Shown: positions 37,111 to 46,656 of the stretch, piece by piece
How positions within the stretch are numbered: position 1 is the stretch's first letter
How the letters are laid out: every line of letters begins with the position of its first letter
From: Methylophilus medardicus
Lineage (GTDB): Bacteria > Pseudomonadota > Gammaproteobacteria > Burkholderiales > Methylophilaceae
DNA: 64,000 bases
Assembly: GCF_006363955.1 (NCBI RefSeq)
Contig: NZ_CP040948.1
Location: 1,674,001 to 1,738,000 of the forward strand
Direction of reading: 5' to 3'
Translations under genes and position numbers: made by a program
The notes under the pieces: model-generated
The model's database searches: none
What the model saw: the letters and a program-made list of their open reading frames with translations, nothing else
Told to the model about the DNA's origin: nothing

Positions 37111-38772
37111 TTAAACACTAGGCACTTTTAGCATTTCTCGCGCATGCATGCGAGTAGCCTCGGTAATTTGCAAACCACCCAGCATCCTTGCAACTTCCTC
37201 GATACGCGCATCGCTATTTAAGGTGCGTATACGGCTCAAAGTCGCGCCCTGCTGTTCTGACTTGCTGACCTGCCAGTGCTGTTGCGCTTGCGCCGCCACT
37301 TGCGCCAAATGGGTAATCACCAACACCTGCCTGTGCTGGCCAAGCTGGCTCAGCAATTGGCCCACCACTTCAGCGACGCCGCCGCCAATGCCCACATCGA
37401 CTTCATCAAAAATCATGCACGGCACGGTACCCAAAGAGGCGGTCGTGACTTGTAAAGCGAGGCTGATACGTGACAACTCGCCGCCAGAAGCGACTTTATT
37501 CAGGGCACGGGGCTCGACCCCGGCGTGACCAGCGACGAGAAACTCCACCTGCTCAAGACCATATATTGCCGGCTCACCAGGTGTTAGCGCCACCGCAAAT
37601 TGCCCGCCTTTTAGTGACAAGGCCTGCATTTGATCGCTAATGGTGTTAGCCAACTGTTTGGCGGCTTGTTGTCTGAGCGCAGAAAGCTGAGAGGCTTGTT
37701 GGTGATACTTTTGCCAAGCCGCCTCGACTTGCTTGGCCAATACACCATCATCACCAAACGCTTCGAGTTCGGCCATGCGCTCAAGTTGTGTCGACAACAA
37801 ATCTGGTAAGTCATCTGGCTTGATTCGGTACTTGCGCGCAGCACTATGAATCGCCTGAATGCGGGTTTCGACCTCGGCTAACCTTTCGGGGTCTAGTTCA
37901 CTTTTTTGCAAATAACGATTTAATGCCCGGCTGGCTTCTTCAAGTTGCACTACCGCTGAATCCAGCGTTTCTGCCATCGGCTGTAAACCAGCATCTATCG
38001 CCTGTAACTCAAGCACTTTGGCTTGCGCTTGGGATAACAAATCCAGCGCATTGACCTCATCGCCTTCACTCATCAGCTGCAGGCTGGCTTCCATGCCCGT
38101 GAGCAAACTCGCCCCATGGCTCAGCCGAATATGTTCCTGTTGTAACGTCGACCACTCTTCCGCAGCAAACCCCAATTGTTTCAATTCGCGCGTGCTGTCT
38201 CGCAAGCCCGCAAGTTCATCCGCAAACTGACTGGCGTTTTTCTCGTAGGTCAATTGTTGCTGATGTAACTGTGTCCATTCTTTGTAAAGCTTGGCCAGCT
38301 GTTTAACCGAAGGCGTGGCCTGTGCATAGGCATCGAGAATCTCGCGCTGGGTGGCTACTTTGAGTAAGGAGTGATGGGCATTCTGACTATAAATGTCAAT
38401 CAGATGCTCACCGATTTCGCGCAGTTGGCCGACAGTGGCAGTAGCGCCATTGATGAACGCACGGCTGCGGCCATCGGCATAAATCACTCGCCGCAACATC
38501 AAAGTATCATCGACATCCATCTCTTGCGCCTGCAACCATTCACGCGCCGCCAGATTATTGGCAATATCAAAGGTGGTGGCAATTTCGGCTTTTTCGCAGC
38601 CCTGGCGTGTCACATCTCCCTCATTACGCGCGCCGAGGCTAAGTGATAAGGCATCGATCAGAATCGACTTGCCTGCACCAGTTTCACCGGTCAAGGCAGT
38701 GTAGCCCGCTGAAAACTCAAGTTCCAGCACATCAACAATGACAAAATCTCGAATAGAAAGGGCTTGTAGCAT
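37111..38772 (-). CDS. recN: DNA repair protein RecN
   Basis: A 553-residue SMC-like ATPase of double-strand break repair. Walker A is GETGAGKSILIDAL near the N-terminus, a long coiled-coil-prone central region rich in Gln/Leu/Glu follows, and the C-terminal part has the ABC signature region (VASGGELSRI) and Walker B (MIFDEVDVGIGG). Length matches E. coli RecN. It is 20 bases downstream of nadK on the same strand, the standard proteobacterial pair. I see no obvious LexA box upstream of the nadK-recN pair. Confidence 0.96.
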   Translation of the reverse strand: MLQALSIRDFVIVDVLELEFSAGYTALTGETGAGKSILIDALSLSLGARNEGDVTRQGCEKAEIATTFDIANNLAAREWLQAQEMDVDDTLMLRRVIYADGRSRAFINGATATVGQLREIGEHLIDIYSQNAHHSLLKVATQREILDAYAQATPSVKQLAKLYKEWTQLHQQQLTYEKNASQFADELAGLRDSTRELKQLGFAAEEWSTLQQEHIRLSHGASLLTGMEASLQLMSEGDEVNALDLLSQAQAKVLELQAIDAGLQPMAETLDSAVVQLEEASRALNRYLQKSELDPERLAEVETRIQAIHSAARKYRIKPDDLPDLLSTQLERMAELEAFGDDGVLAKQVEAAWQKYHQQASQLSALRQQAAKQLANTISDQMQALSLKGGQFAVALTPGEPAIYGLEQVEFLVAGHAGVEPRALNKVASGGELSRISLALQVTTASLGTVPCMIFDEVDVGIGGGVAEVVGQLLSQLGQHRQVLVITHLAQVAAQAQQHWQVSKSEQQGATLSRIRTLNSDARIEEVARMLGGLQITEATRMHAREMLKVPSV

Positions 38773-38792
38773 GGGTCGGTAGCGTGGGCCTG

Positions 38793-39662
38793 TTAGCCCC
38801 AGTTTAGTTTATTGCGCAACATATCAAAATAGCAGTAATCTTGCGGATGCACCAGTTGGATTTCTTGCTGGGCGCGCTCAATACGCACATGATCTCCCAC
38901 CGCCAGTGGGTAAAGGCCTTGGCCGTCATAACTGATCTGAGCATCTGCCGCATGCACCACGATCACCTCAATCACGCTGCCGGCGGGCACCGTAATCGGC
39001 CGATAGCTCAGCGTATGCGGGCTGATAGGAACAATCGAAATCGCGTCCAGATCTGGGTGCATGATTGGCCCCCCGGCCGACAATGCATAAGCAGTGGTGC
39101 CGGTTGGCGTGGTTAAAATCAGGCCATCCGATCGTTGGCGTGACACAAACTGGCCGTCGACATGCACTTCTAATTCGATCAAGCGAAATGCACTCTTAAT
39201 CACCACATCATTCAGGGCAAAGGTCTGCTCAATGGGTTTGCCTGCGCGCGTCACCACTGATTGCAGCAACATACGGGATTCCAACTGATATTCACCCTGA
39301 AGGATTTTATCAATTTCAACCAGCATCTGATCGGTACGCAAGTCGGTCAAAAAACCCAAACGACCACGATTAATACCGATCAAGGGCACACCGGTATGCC
39401 GCAAAGCACGCCCTACACTCAACATGGTGCCATCGCCACCCATCACAATGACCAAATCGACCTTGCTACCGATGTCGTTGAGACTGGCCAGCTGAAAACC
39501 TTCATGGCTAATAAACTGCGCTGTTTGATCTTCAACAAAAACCTGCAACCCTTGCGACAATAGATGACGTGCCAAATGCGTGAGATCGCTTTGCATTTGT
39601 TGCAAAGCAATAGCGTCCATGTATTTTCCAACAATGGCGACGGAACGAAATGTAGATTGCAT
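38793..39662 (-). CDS. nadK: NAD kinase
   Basis: A 289-residue NAD kinase that makes NADP+ from NAD+. The GGDGTML motif contains the catalytic aspartate; GINRGRLGFLTDL and the TPTGTTAYALSAGGPI segment are also characteristic. It is divergent from hrcA and followed by recN, giving the hrcA / nadK-recN arrangement common in betaproteobacteria. The ATG at 39662 gives the normal N-terminus. Confidence 0.96.
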   Translation of the reverse strand: MQSTFRSVAIVGKYMDAIALQQMQSDLTHLARHLLSQGLQVFVEDQTAQFISHEGFQLASLNDIGSKVDLVIVMGGDGTMLSVGRALRHTGVPLIGINRGRLGFLTDLRTDQMLVEIDKILQGEYQLESRMLLQSVVTRAGKPIEQTFALNDVVIKSAFRLIELEVHVDGQFVSRQRSDGLILTTPTGTTAYALSAGGPIMHPDLDAISIVPISPHTLSYRPITVPAGSVIEVIVVHAADAQISYDGQGLYPLAVGDHVRIERAQQEIQLVHPQDYCYFDMLRNKLNWG

Positions 39663-39765
39663 GGGCGCATTAAAGCATAGAAGCCTTGAACTGAAAAGCG
39701 CAAGGGGCTGTTATCATAGCGTCAAATGATGCAAAATTTCACAGACAGCAATCAGGTGGTTAAAA

Positions 39766-40782
39766 GTGGATAAACGCGCGCAAATTTTGCTCAAAACCTT
39801 GGTGGAACATTACATCAGCGAGGGCCAGCCGATCGGCTCACGCACCCTGCTACAACATTCAGGCTTAGACGTCAGTCCGGCAACGATTCGCAATGTGATG
39901 AGCGACCTCGAACAATTGGGATTTATCACCAGCCCGCACACTTCTGCGGGGAGGGTGCCCACCAAAAAAGGCTATCGCCTGTTTGTCGACTCTCTGATGA
40001 CGGTACAACCACTCGACCAACGCGCCATGACGCAATTAAAAAGCGGCTTAAGCTCCCACAACCCACAAGCCTTGATTAACAGTGCGGCAGATATGTTGTC
40101 GCAGCTGACTCAGTTTGCCGGTTTGGTGATGATTCCCAAGCGGACGCGTAACGTATTGAAACATCTCGAATTTTTACATCTCAACGATAAGAAAATTCTA
40201 GTGATTCTGGTGACCGAGGATGGACAAGTACAAAATCGCATTTTACTCACAGATAAAGCTTTCACTGCCAGCGAACTGACGGCTGCCAGCAATTATTTCA
40301 ACAGCCATTGCCAGGGCTTGTCGCTCGAAGAGGTGCAAACCAAGCTCAAGCAGGAGTTGCAGCAAATGCAGGCGGACATCAACCGCCTCATGTCGGCCGC
40401 GCTTGATGCGGCCAGCCAGCCTGAATCTTCAGAGCAAGAGACGGTGGTGATTGCCGGTGAGCGCAATCTATTGCAAGTCGATGAGCTTTCAACCAACGTC
40501 GGCAGCCTGCGTAAACTGTTTGAGATTTTTGAGCGTCGCACTGCGCTCATGCAACTGCTAGACCACAGTCAGCGCGCAGAAGGCGTACAAATTTTTATTG
40601 GCGGCGAAAGTGGCTATCTGCCATTGGACGAATGTAGTCTGGTGACCTCGCCCTACGAGGTGGATGGGCAAGTGGTCGGCACCTTGGGGGTGATTGGCCC
40701 GACGCGCATGGCTTACGAACGCATTATCCCCATCGTCGATATCACTGCTAAACTCCTGTCCAACGCGCTCTCTAACCAATAG
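39766..40782 (+). CDS. hrcA: Heat-inducible transcription repressor HrcA
   Basis: A 338-residue HrcA, the repressor that binds CIRCE elements of groE/dnaK operons. It has the N-terminal winged helix (IGSRTLLQHSGLDVSPATIRNVMSDLE), the GRVPTKKGYR segment and the C-terminal GAF-like domain. The start codon is GTG, preceded by AGGTGG. It is not next to grpE-dnaK here and has no visible CIRCE inverted repeat in its own upstream region, so autoregulation by that element is not supported. It is divergent from nadK. Confidence 0.95.
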   Translation: MDKRAQILLKTLVEHYISEGQPIGSRTLLQHSGLDVSPATIRNVMSDLEQLGFITSPHTSAGRVPTKKGYRLFVDSLMTVQPLDQRAMTQLKSGLSSHNPQALINSAADMLSQLTQFAGLVMIPKRTRNVLKHLEFLHLNDKKILVILVTEDGQVQNRILLTDKAFTASELTAASNYFNSHCQGLSLEEVQTKLKQELQQMQADINRLMSAALDAASQPESSEQETVVIAGERNLLQVDELSTNVGSLRKLFEIFERRTALMQLLDHSQRAEGVQIFIGGESGYLPLDECSLVTSPYEVDGQVVGTLGVIGPTRMAYERIIPIVDITAKLLSNALSNQ

Positions 40783-40861
40783 CCTCTCTAGTACGTTACT
40801 CCCAACTCAGTGGGCTGACTTTAGCCTCATCGCCTCGGACGATACAGACGCTGAGAAAGCT

Positions 40862-40881
40862 TTGTCAGAGTTGTCTGACAA
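40862..40881 (+). other. Hairpin upstream of the glycine-zipper lipoprotein
   Basis: TTGTCAGA (40862-40869) and TCTGACAA (40874-40881) form a perfect 8-bp stem with a 4-base loop, 80 bases after the hrcA stop and 80 bases before the lipoprotein ATG. No T tract follows. It may be a terminator without a U tail, an operator or an mRNA structure. The rest of the 178-base gap holds a TATAAC (40928-40933) without a convincing -35. Confidence 0.4.
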
Positions 40882-40960
40882 CACAATCAGCCCTGATTGA
40901 CTGTTAAGATTAGCGCCATGCCTTCAATATAACCTTACATCTAATTGTTGAGGGGTTAAC

Positions 40961-41194
40961 ATGAAACAAACGACACACACAACGCTGTACAAATCTTTGG
41001 CTTGGTCATTACTCTTGGCTTTCAGTTTAAATCTGACGGCCTGTGGCTCGATGAGCACGCGTGGAAAAAGTACCGCGCTCGGCGCTGGGATTGGTGCCGT
41101 TGGTGGCGCAGTATTAACAGGTGGTAGCGCCATAGGCACGGTCGGTGGTGCAGCCGTCGGTGGCGTGATCGGCAACCAGATTAATAAAAAATAG
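40961..41194 (+). CDS. Small glycine-zipper lipoprotein
   Basis: A 77-residue protein with a lipoprotein signal peptide (lipobox LTAC, Cys about 28) and a C-terminal glycine-zipper segment with repeated GxxxG/GxGA patterns (about 41-70). It resembles OsmB/YMGG-type 2TM glycine-zipper lipoproteins of the outer membrane, some of which are stress-induced. An AGGGG ribosome site precedes the ATG. It is a single-gene unit with its own terminator. The exact role is unknown. Confidence 0.82.
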   Translation: MKQTTHTTLYKSLAWSLLLAFSLNLTACGSMSTRGKSTALGAGIGAVGGAVLTGGSAIGTVGGAAVGGVIGNQINKK

Positions 41195-41217
41195 CGCTCA
41201 ACTGCCTTTGTCACCGA

Positions 41218-41256
41218 ACAACCGCTGATCCTGTTTAGCGGTTGTCGCACTTTTTT
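41218..41256 (+). terminator. Terminator after the glycine-zipper lipoprotein
   Basis: ACAACCGCT (41218-41226) pairs perfectly with AGCGGTTGT (41237-41245) around a 10-base loop. CGCAC and then TTTTTT (41251-41256) follow. The 5-base gap before the T tract is slightly long, but the structure is otherwise convincing. Confidence 0.75.
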
Positions 41257-41301
41257 CTCTGGCAGGCGTCATAACAGGCTTTAATCGCTTAAAATGCCCG
41301 C

Positions 41302-42408
41302 ATGACCTATTATCAGCCAGAACCTGCATACACCCACGGCAGCCAATCAAAAGTGGGGATTCTGTTAGCTAATCTGGGCACGCCTGAGGCGCCGACCGCC
41401 AAAGCGTTGCGACCTTACTTGCAGCAATTTCTGATGGACAGGCGCGTCGTTGAGATTCCTCGCTTTATTTGGTGTTGGATTTTGCACTGCATCATCTTGG
41501 TGATTCGCCCGAAAAAATCGGCTGAAAAATACGCCAGCGTGTGGACGGCCGAGGGCTCGCCACTCATGGTGTTTGCGCAACAGCAAAAATCCTTACTACA
41601 ACAAACGCTGGCGAAACATATTGCCAGCCCATTCGCGGTTGAATTGGGCATGACCTACGGCAACCCCAGCATGAAAAGCGCCATTGAGTCACTCAAAGCA
41701 CAAGGATGTGACCGTATTCTGGTGTTTCCGCTTTATCCGCAATACGCGGCGAGCAGCACGGCTGCTGCGTTAGATGCGGTGTGGCGCGTATTATTAAAAA
41801 TGCGCAATGTGCCTGCCATCCGCACCATCAAGCATTACCACGACGATCCACTGTACATTCAAGCACTTGCAAGCCACATCAAAGCATATTGGCAGCAACA
41901 TGGCCAGCCGGAAAAATTAGTCATGAGCTTTCATGGCGTGCCTAAATTTCACCTGCTGAAAGGCGACCACTACCATTGTGAATGCCATAAAACTGGCCGT
42001 TTACTGGCGGAGGCTTTAGGCTTAAGCAAAGAACAATACCAAGTGGCCTTTCAATCCCGCTTTGGCCGCCAAGAGTGGCTGCAGCCCTACCTAGCGAACA
42101 TCTTAGATGCTTTAGGCAAACAGCAACTCAAACGCATAGATGTGGTTTGCCCCGGCTTTAGCAGTGACTGCCTAGAAACACTGGAAGAAATTGCAATGGA
42201 AGGCAAACATTTATTCCAATCCGTGGGCGGTGGGGAGTATCACTATATTCCAGCCCTTAATAGCGAGGCGGTTTGGATTGAGGCCATGGCTGGTATTGCG
42301 TTGGCGCAGCTGCAAGGCTGGGTCAGTCGCGAGTTTGATGCCGTCCACGCCGAGACTGAGGCAGAAGCTTCTAAAGCTCGCGCGCTGGCCATGGGTGCTG
42401 AGAAATAG
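41302..42408 (+). CDS. hemH: Ferrochelatase
   Basis: A 368-residue ferrochelatase that inserts Fe2+ into protoporphyrin IX in the last step of haem synthesis. Signature segments are GILLANLGTPEAP at the start, the catalytic-histidine region MSFHGVPKFHLLKGDHYHCEC and the VVCPGFSSDCLETLEEI motif. It is membrane-associated in the family, with no transmembrane helix obvious here. The CHCEC-type cysteines might hint at an extra metal site, but this is normal for many betaproteobacterial HemH. A hairpin follows the stop. Confidence 0.95.
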   Translation: MTYYQPEPAYTHGSQSKVGILLANLGTPEAPTAKALRPYLQQFLMDRRVVEIPRFIWCWILHCIILVIRPKKSAEKYASVWTAEGSPLMVFAQQQKSLLQQTLAKHIASPFAVELGMTYGNPSMKSAIESLKAQGCDRILVFPLYPQYAASSTAAALDAVWRVLLKMRNVPAIRTIKHYHDDPLYIQALASHIKAYWQQHGQPEKLVMSFHGVPKFHLLKGDHYHCECHKTGRLLAEALGLSKEQYQVAFQSRFGRQEWLQPYLANILDALGKQQLKRIDVVCPGFSSDCLETLEEIAMEGKHLFQSVGGGEYHYIPALNSEAVWIEAMAGIALAQLQGWVSREFDAVHAETEAEASKARALAMGAEK

Positions 42409-42420
42409 TCATTCACAACC

Positions 42421-42445
42421 GGTGGCGGGCTTGTTAACCGCCACC
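42421..42445 (+). terminator. GC-rich hairpin after hemH
   Basis: GGTGGCGG (42421-42428) pairs perfectly with CCGCCACC (42438-42445) across a 9-base loop, 12 bases after the hemH stop. There is no T tract, so it could be a Rho-assisted end or an mRNA-stabilising 3' hairpin. Confidence 0.5.
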
Positions 42446-42482
42446 TGCGCACTTCGAGTGCTAGACCAGCCTGATTACGCGT

Positions 42483-42488
42483 TATAAT
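42483..42488 (+). promoter_or_regulatory. Candidate -10 element of the heptose operon
   Basis: A perfect TATAAT lies 28 bases before the hldD start. No good -35 is present at 16-18 bases upstream (sequence near GCTAGA), so an activator or an extended -10 would be needed. The location directly before the four-gene heptose operon makes it a plausible promoter. Confidence 0.4.
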
Positions 42489-42516
42489 TGCGTTTTAACG
42501 TTTTAATCAGCGCGCT

Positions 42517-43506
42517 ATGATCATTATTACCGGTGGTGCAGGCATGATAGGTTCTATCATGGCTTGGCATTTAAACAACAAACTGGGTCGGCAAGACCTG
42601 GTGATCGTTGACCGCATCACGCATGAAAGCCAATGGCAAAACCTGGTGCATCGCCACTATGCTGAATATCTGGACAAAGACCAATTATTCGACTTTTTAG
42701 AAGACAATGACGACATCACTGCGGTGATCCACATGGGGGCGATCAGCGCCACCACTGAGCGTGATTTCAATAAGCTGGTCGCCGATAACATGCACTACTC
42801 GCAGGATTTGTGGTCCTGGTGTGCCGAGTATGAAGTCCCGTTCTTTTACGCCAGCTCTGCGGCCACATATGGTGGTGGCGAGCATGGGTATGACGATGCC
42901 AGCATTGCCCAACTGCGGCCACTCAACGGTTACGGCTATTCAAAACACTTTTTTGATCAATGGGTGTTACAGCAAGTTGCCCAAAAACAAGTGACGCCCC
43001 CGGCCTGGGCAGGTTTCAAGTTTTTTAATGTTTATGGGCCTAATGAGTACCATAAAGAGCGTATGGCCAGCGTGGCCTATCACACCTTTAACCAGTTTAG
43101 CGAAACCGGCACCATGCGCTTATTCAAGGGCACCAAGGCAGGTGTCGAAGACGGCATGCAATTGCGTGACTTTGTGTATGTCAAAGATGTGGCAGATGTC
43201 ATGGGCTTTTTTCTTGAAGCAGCGCTCAAAAACAAACCAGTTGCCAGTGCAATTTATAATATTGGGACTGGCCAAGCCCGCAGTTTCAAAGATCTTGCGA
43301 CCAGCGTCATGACCAGTATGGCGCGAGAGCCGAATATCACCTACATCGATATGCCGCAAGACTTACAAGGCAAATATCAATACTTTACCCAAGCAGAAAT
43401 GCAGAAATTGCGTCAAGCTGGCTATAAAAAACCTTTCACTACATTGGAAGAAGGCGTGAAAGATTACGTGCAGAACTACTTGCTGCAAGATGATCCTTAC
43501 GCGTAA
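42517..43506 (+). CDS. hldD: ADP-L-glycero-D-manno-heptose 6-epimerase
   Basis: A 329-residue short-chain dehydrogenase-type epimerase, the last step in making ADP-L-glycero-D-manno-heptose for LPS inner core. It has the NAD(P)-binding [11 protein letters not shown] at the N-terminus and the catalytic Tyr-x3-Lys in [11 protein letters not shown], with the [10 protein letters not shown] substrate segment. It heads a four-gene operon with gmhA, hldE and waaF whose ends abut or overlap. Confidence 0.94.
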   Translation: MIIITGGAGMIGSIMAWHLNNKLGRQDLVIVDRITHESQWQNLVHRHYAEYLDKDQLFDFLEDNDDITAVIHMGAISATTERDFNKLVADNMHYSQDLWSWCAEYEVPFFYASSAATYGGGEHGYDDASIAQLRPLNGYGYSKHFFDQWVLQQVAQKQVTPPAWAGFKFFNVYGPNEYHKERMASVAYHTFNQFSETGTMRLFKGTKAGVEDGMQLRDFVYVKDVADVMGFFLEAALKNKPVASAIYNIGTGQARSFKDLATSVMTSMAREPNITYIDMPQDLQGKYQYFTQAEMQKLRQAGYKKPFTTLEEGVKDYVQNYLLQDDPYA

Positions 43507-43528
43507 CTCCGCAAAGATTGTGAGCGAT

Positions 43529-44089
43529 ATGAACCATATTGAATACCTCAAAGGCGAACATGCAGCGCACGTCGCGATGTTTCAGGCGTTGACACCGCTG
43601 TTTGCACAGATCGGTGAAGTCGGCAACCTGCTACGCGACTGTATTCAGCGCGGCGGCAAGATTCTGCTTTGCGGCAATGGGGGCAGTGCGGCAGACAGCC
43701 AGCATATTGCAGCAGAAATCGTTGGCCGTTTTAAAAAAGAGCGCAAAGGCCTGCCCTCTATCGCACTCACAACGGATACGTCTATTCTGACATCGGTAGG
43801 CAATGACTACGGCTACGACTATATTTTTGCGCGTCAAGTAGAGGCGTTGTGCCGTCCTGAAGATGTACTCATCGGGCTCACCACCAGTGGCAATAGTGCC
43901 AATGTGGTCCGTGCCATCGAAACGGCTAATGAGATTGGCGCGACGACCATCGGCCTCACCGGCGGTAGCGGTGGCAAAATGAATACCTTGTGCACGCATA
44001 ATATCGTGGTGCCTTCCGGCGTGACTGCCCGCATTCAAGAGGCGCATATTTTTATCGGTCACTGCCTGTGTGAAATTCTGGAATCCTAA
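43529..44089 (+). CDS. gmhA: Sedoheptulose-7-phosphate isomerase
   Basis: A 186-residue SIS-domain isomerase converting sedoheptulose-7-phosphate to D-glycero-D-manno-heptose-7-phosphate, the first step of the heptose pathway. Segments [18 protein letters not shown] and the phosphate-binding [10 protein letters not shown] are characteristic. The frame begins inside hldD, but the ATG at 43529, after a GAG-containing site, gives the normal N-terminus. The stop overlaps the hldE start by one base (TAATG). Confidence 0.92.
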   Translation: MNHIEYLKGEHAAHVAMFQALTPLFAQIGEVGNLLRDCIQRGGKILLCGNGGSAADSQHIAAEIVGRFKKERKGLPSIALTTDTSILTSVGNDYGYDYIFARQVEALCRPEDVLIGLTTSGNSANVVRAIETANEIGATTIGLTGGSGGKMNTLCTHNIVVPSGVTARIQEAHIFIGHCLCEILES

Positions 44090-45561
44090 TGACTGGCACT
44101 TTACTGAATAGTCAGCTGGCCGCCGTGGTGGCCCATTTTGGTGAGCAAAAAAAACACGTACTGGTGATTGGCGACGTCATGCTGGACCGTTACCTAATGG
44201 GAGAAGTGAATCGCATTTCTCCAGAGGCGCCAGTGCCGGTCGTGCTTATTAAATCCGAGCAACAGCGCGCAGGCGGTGCTGCCAACGTTGCCGCAAACCT
44301 AGCCTTGCTTGGCATCCAAACACGCATGATCGGTTTAATCGGTCACGACCACGAGGGTCAGCGACTAACCGCAGCCATGTCGGAGTATGGCATTGATATC
44401 GATGCCATGATTACCACCCCGACCCGACCGACCATCGCTAAAACGCGCATTCTGGGCGGACATCAACAAATGCTGCGGCTGGATCAGGAAGTCACCAGCA
44501 CGCTCTCTGCCGATGAAATCCGCGAGGTCATGCAGGCCATCACTTCTGCTCTGCAACAACAACCGGCACTGGTAATCTTATCTGACTACGCTAAAGGCCT
44601 ACTAACAGAACAAGTGTGTCAATCCGTCATCCATTATGGTCGGGAGCACCACATCCCGGTGCTAGTTGATCCCAAAGGGCGTAACTATGACAAGTATCGT
44701 GGTGCAACCGCGCTCACGCCCAACAAAAAAGAAACGGCCGAAGCCTGTGATACACACACTGCGGATGCCACACTCATCGACAAAGCCAGTGCACTGAAAA
44801 CCGGGCTTGCCTTAGACTTTTTGGCCGTGACACGCGGAGAAGAAGGCATCACACTGATTACTGACAATACCGAGCATCTCGGCGCGACCGCCAAGCAGGT
44901 GTTCGATGTATCAGGCGCTGGGGATACTGTCATCGCGACCCTAGCGGCGGGCTTGATCCATGGCCTCAGCCCTCTCGACAGTTTGTCTCTCGCCAATATT
45001 GCTGCGGGCGTCGTGGTGGGCAAAGTGGGCACGGTTCCCATCACCAAAGCCGATTTGATGGATGCGATTGCCAGCGCGCAAGGTAGCCAACAAGCGCATA
45101 AAATCAGCGACCTGCCTGCCTTAATGCAAAAAGTCGCCAGTTGGAAACAGCAAGGTCAAAAAATTGTGTTCACAAACGGTTGCTTTGATTTGTTGCACGC
45201 CGGGCATGTCAGTTATCTCGAAGGCGCCAAACAGCGCGGTGATAAATTGATTTTAGGCTTAAACACCGACCGTTCAGTGTCTGCCCTCAAAGGCCCCACC
45301 CGACCGGTGGTCAACGAGCAGGACCGCGCGCGCGTATTGGCTGCATTAGAGTCGATTGACGCAGTGATTTTGTTTGACGAGGATACGCCGCTGGCCCTGA
45401 TTCAAGCCATTCAACCCAATGTGATTGCTAAAGGCAGTGACTACAGCGCTGAGCAGGTCGTCGGCGGCAAAGAGGTGTTGTCTTGGGGAGGCGAAATTGC
45501 CTTGATCGACCTGGTGGAAGGTCGTAGTACGACAAATCTAATCAAAAAAATGCACGCATGA
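44089..45561 (+). CDS. hldE: Bifunctional heptose-7-phosphate kinase / heptose-1-phosphate adenylyltransferase
   Basis: A 490-residue fusion. The N-terminal PfkB/ribokinase domain (to about 330) has GGAANVAANLALLG and the GAGDTVIA anion hole. The C-terminal nucleotidyltransferase domain has the HAGH motif at 370-373 in NGCFDLLHAGH. It carries out two steps of ADP-heptose synthesis. Translation is coupled on both sides: TAATG with gmhA and ATGA with waaF. Confidence 0.96.
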   Translation: MTGTLLNSQLAAVVAHFGEQKKHVLVIGDVMLDRYLMGEVNRISPEAPVPVVLIKSEQQRAGGAANVAANLALLGIQTRMIGLIGHDHEGQRLTAAMSEYGIDIDAMITTPTRPTIAKTRILGGHQQMLRLDQEVTSTLSADEIREVMQAITSALQQQPALVILSDYAKGLLTEQVCQSVIHYGREHHIPVLVDPKGRNYDKYRGATALTPNKKETAEACDTHTADATLIDKASALKTGLALDFLAVTRGEEGITLITDNTEHLGATAKQVFDVSGAGDTVIATLAAGLIHGLSPLDSLSLANIAAGVVVGKVGTVPITKADLMDAIASAQGSQQAHKISDLPALMQKVASWKQQGQKIVFTNGCFDLLHAGHVSYLEGAKQRGDKLILGLNTDRSVSALKGPTRPVVNEQDRARVLAALESIDAVILFDEDTPLALIQAIQPNVIAKGSDYSAEQVVGGKEVLSWGGEIALIDLVEGRSTTNLIKKMHA

Positions 45562-46562
45562 GCAAAATACTGGTGATGGGCCCGTCATGGGTTGGCGACA
45601 TGGTGTTGGCACAAAGTCTGTTCAAACAGCTTAAAATTGTACAGCCGCAATGCCAAATTACCGTGGCAGCACCCGCTTGGACTTTACCCCTGCTCGCGCG
45701 GATGCCGGAGGTATCGCACGCGATCGCCCTGCCATTTAAACATGGGGAGTTAGCACTGCGTGCACGCTTTAAATTTGGCCGCGCATTGGCAAACGAAGGC
45801 TTTACCCAAGCCATTTTACTCACCAATAGTCTTAAATCGGCGATACTGCCATGGGCCGCAAAAATACCGGTCCGCACTGGCTTTAAAGGTGAAATGCGCT
45901 ACGGGTTGGTCAACGACATGCGCCCGCTTAATAAAACGGTACTAAAAAAAACCGTCGAACGTTTTGTCACACTAGGCCTACCCAAACAAGCGATACTGCC
46001 CAGCTCATTACCGCAACCTGCATTAATCACAGATCCCGCTCAAGCGCATCGTTTATTGACAACCTTTAATATAGCGCATTCGGCGCAGCCCATATTGGGG
46101 CTATGTCCGGGCGCTGAATATGGCGAAGCCAAACGCTGGCCGGCAGAATATTATGCCGAAGTTGCCAATGCTGCCCTACAGCAAGGCTGGCAAGTTTGGC
46201 TGTTTGGCTCCGAGAAGGACAAACCGGTCACCGCCAGCATCCAGGACAACACGCAACACCAATGCTTAGATCTTGCAGGCAATACCAAACTTGGCGAGGC
46301 GATTGATTTAATGTCGCTCTGTCACACCGTGATCAGCAACGACTCTGGCCTCATGCATGTCGCAGCAGCGCTCGATAAAAAGTTGATTGCCATTTATGGC
46401 TCCTCAGATCCCAAACATACGCCGCCCATGCATCCGCAGGCGGTCATCCAATACCTTGGGCTCGAATGCAGCCCTTGCTTTGAGCGGGTGTGTCCTTTGG
46501 GCCATTTGAATTGTATGAAACAATTGCTGCCGATAGAAATAAAGCTGCATCTCTCAAAATGA
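45558..46562 (+). CDS. waaF: ADP-heptose:LPS heptosyltransferase II
   Basis: A 334-residue GT9 heptosyltransferase adding the second heptose to the LPS inner core. It shows the N-terminal MGPSWVGDMVLAQSLF, the CPGAEYGEAKRWP segment and the NDSGLMHVAAAL donor-binding motif of the family. It overlaps hldE by four bases (ATGA) and closes the heptose operon, so precursor synthesis and use are made from one transcript. The convergent AT-rich O-acetyltransferase gene follows; the 94-base gap has only a short AACCTA/TAGGTT inverted repeat (46628-46646). Confidence 0.94.
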   Translation: MSKILVMGPSWVGDMVLAQSLFKQLKIVQPQCQITVAAPAWTLPLLARMPEVSHAIALPFKHGELALRARFKFGRALANEGFTQAILLTNSLKSAILPWAAKIPVRTGFKGEMRYGLVNDMRPLNKTVLKKTVERFVTLGLPKQAILPSSLPQPALITDPAQAHRLLTTFNIAHSAQPILGLCPGAEYGEAKRWPAEYYAEVANAALQQGWQVWLFGSEKDKPVTASIQDNTQHQCLDLAGNTKLGEAIDLMSLCHTVISNDSGLMHVAAALDKKLIAIYGSSDPKHTPPMHPQAVIQYLGLECSPCFERVCPLGHLNCMKQLLPIEIKLHLSK

Positions 46563-46656
46563 TCTGCTGAGATCGCTTTCTGATGATTTCAGAGTGAATA
46601 TCGACAAAAGTGAATCATTAATTTTTCAACCTAACAACTTTAGGTTAAATAGGGGC

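Noticed and set aside
39663-39765. Possible CIRCE element upstream of hrcA
   Set aside because: No TTAGCACTC / GAGTGCTAA arms are present; only ordinary AT-rich promoter-like sequence is seen.
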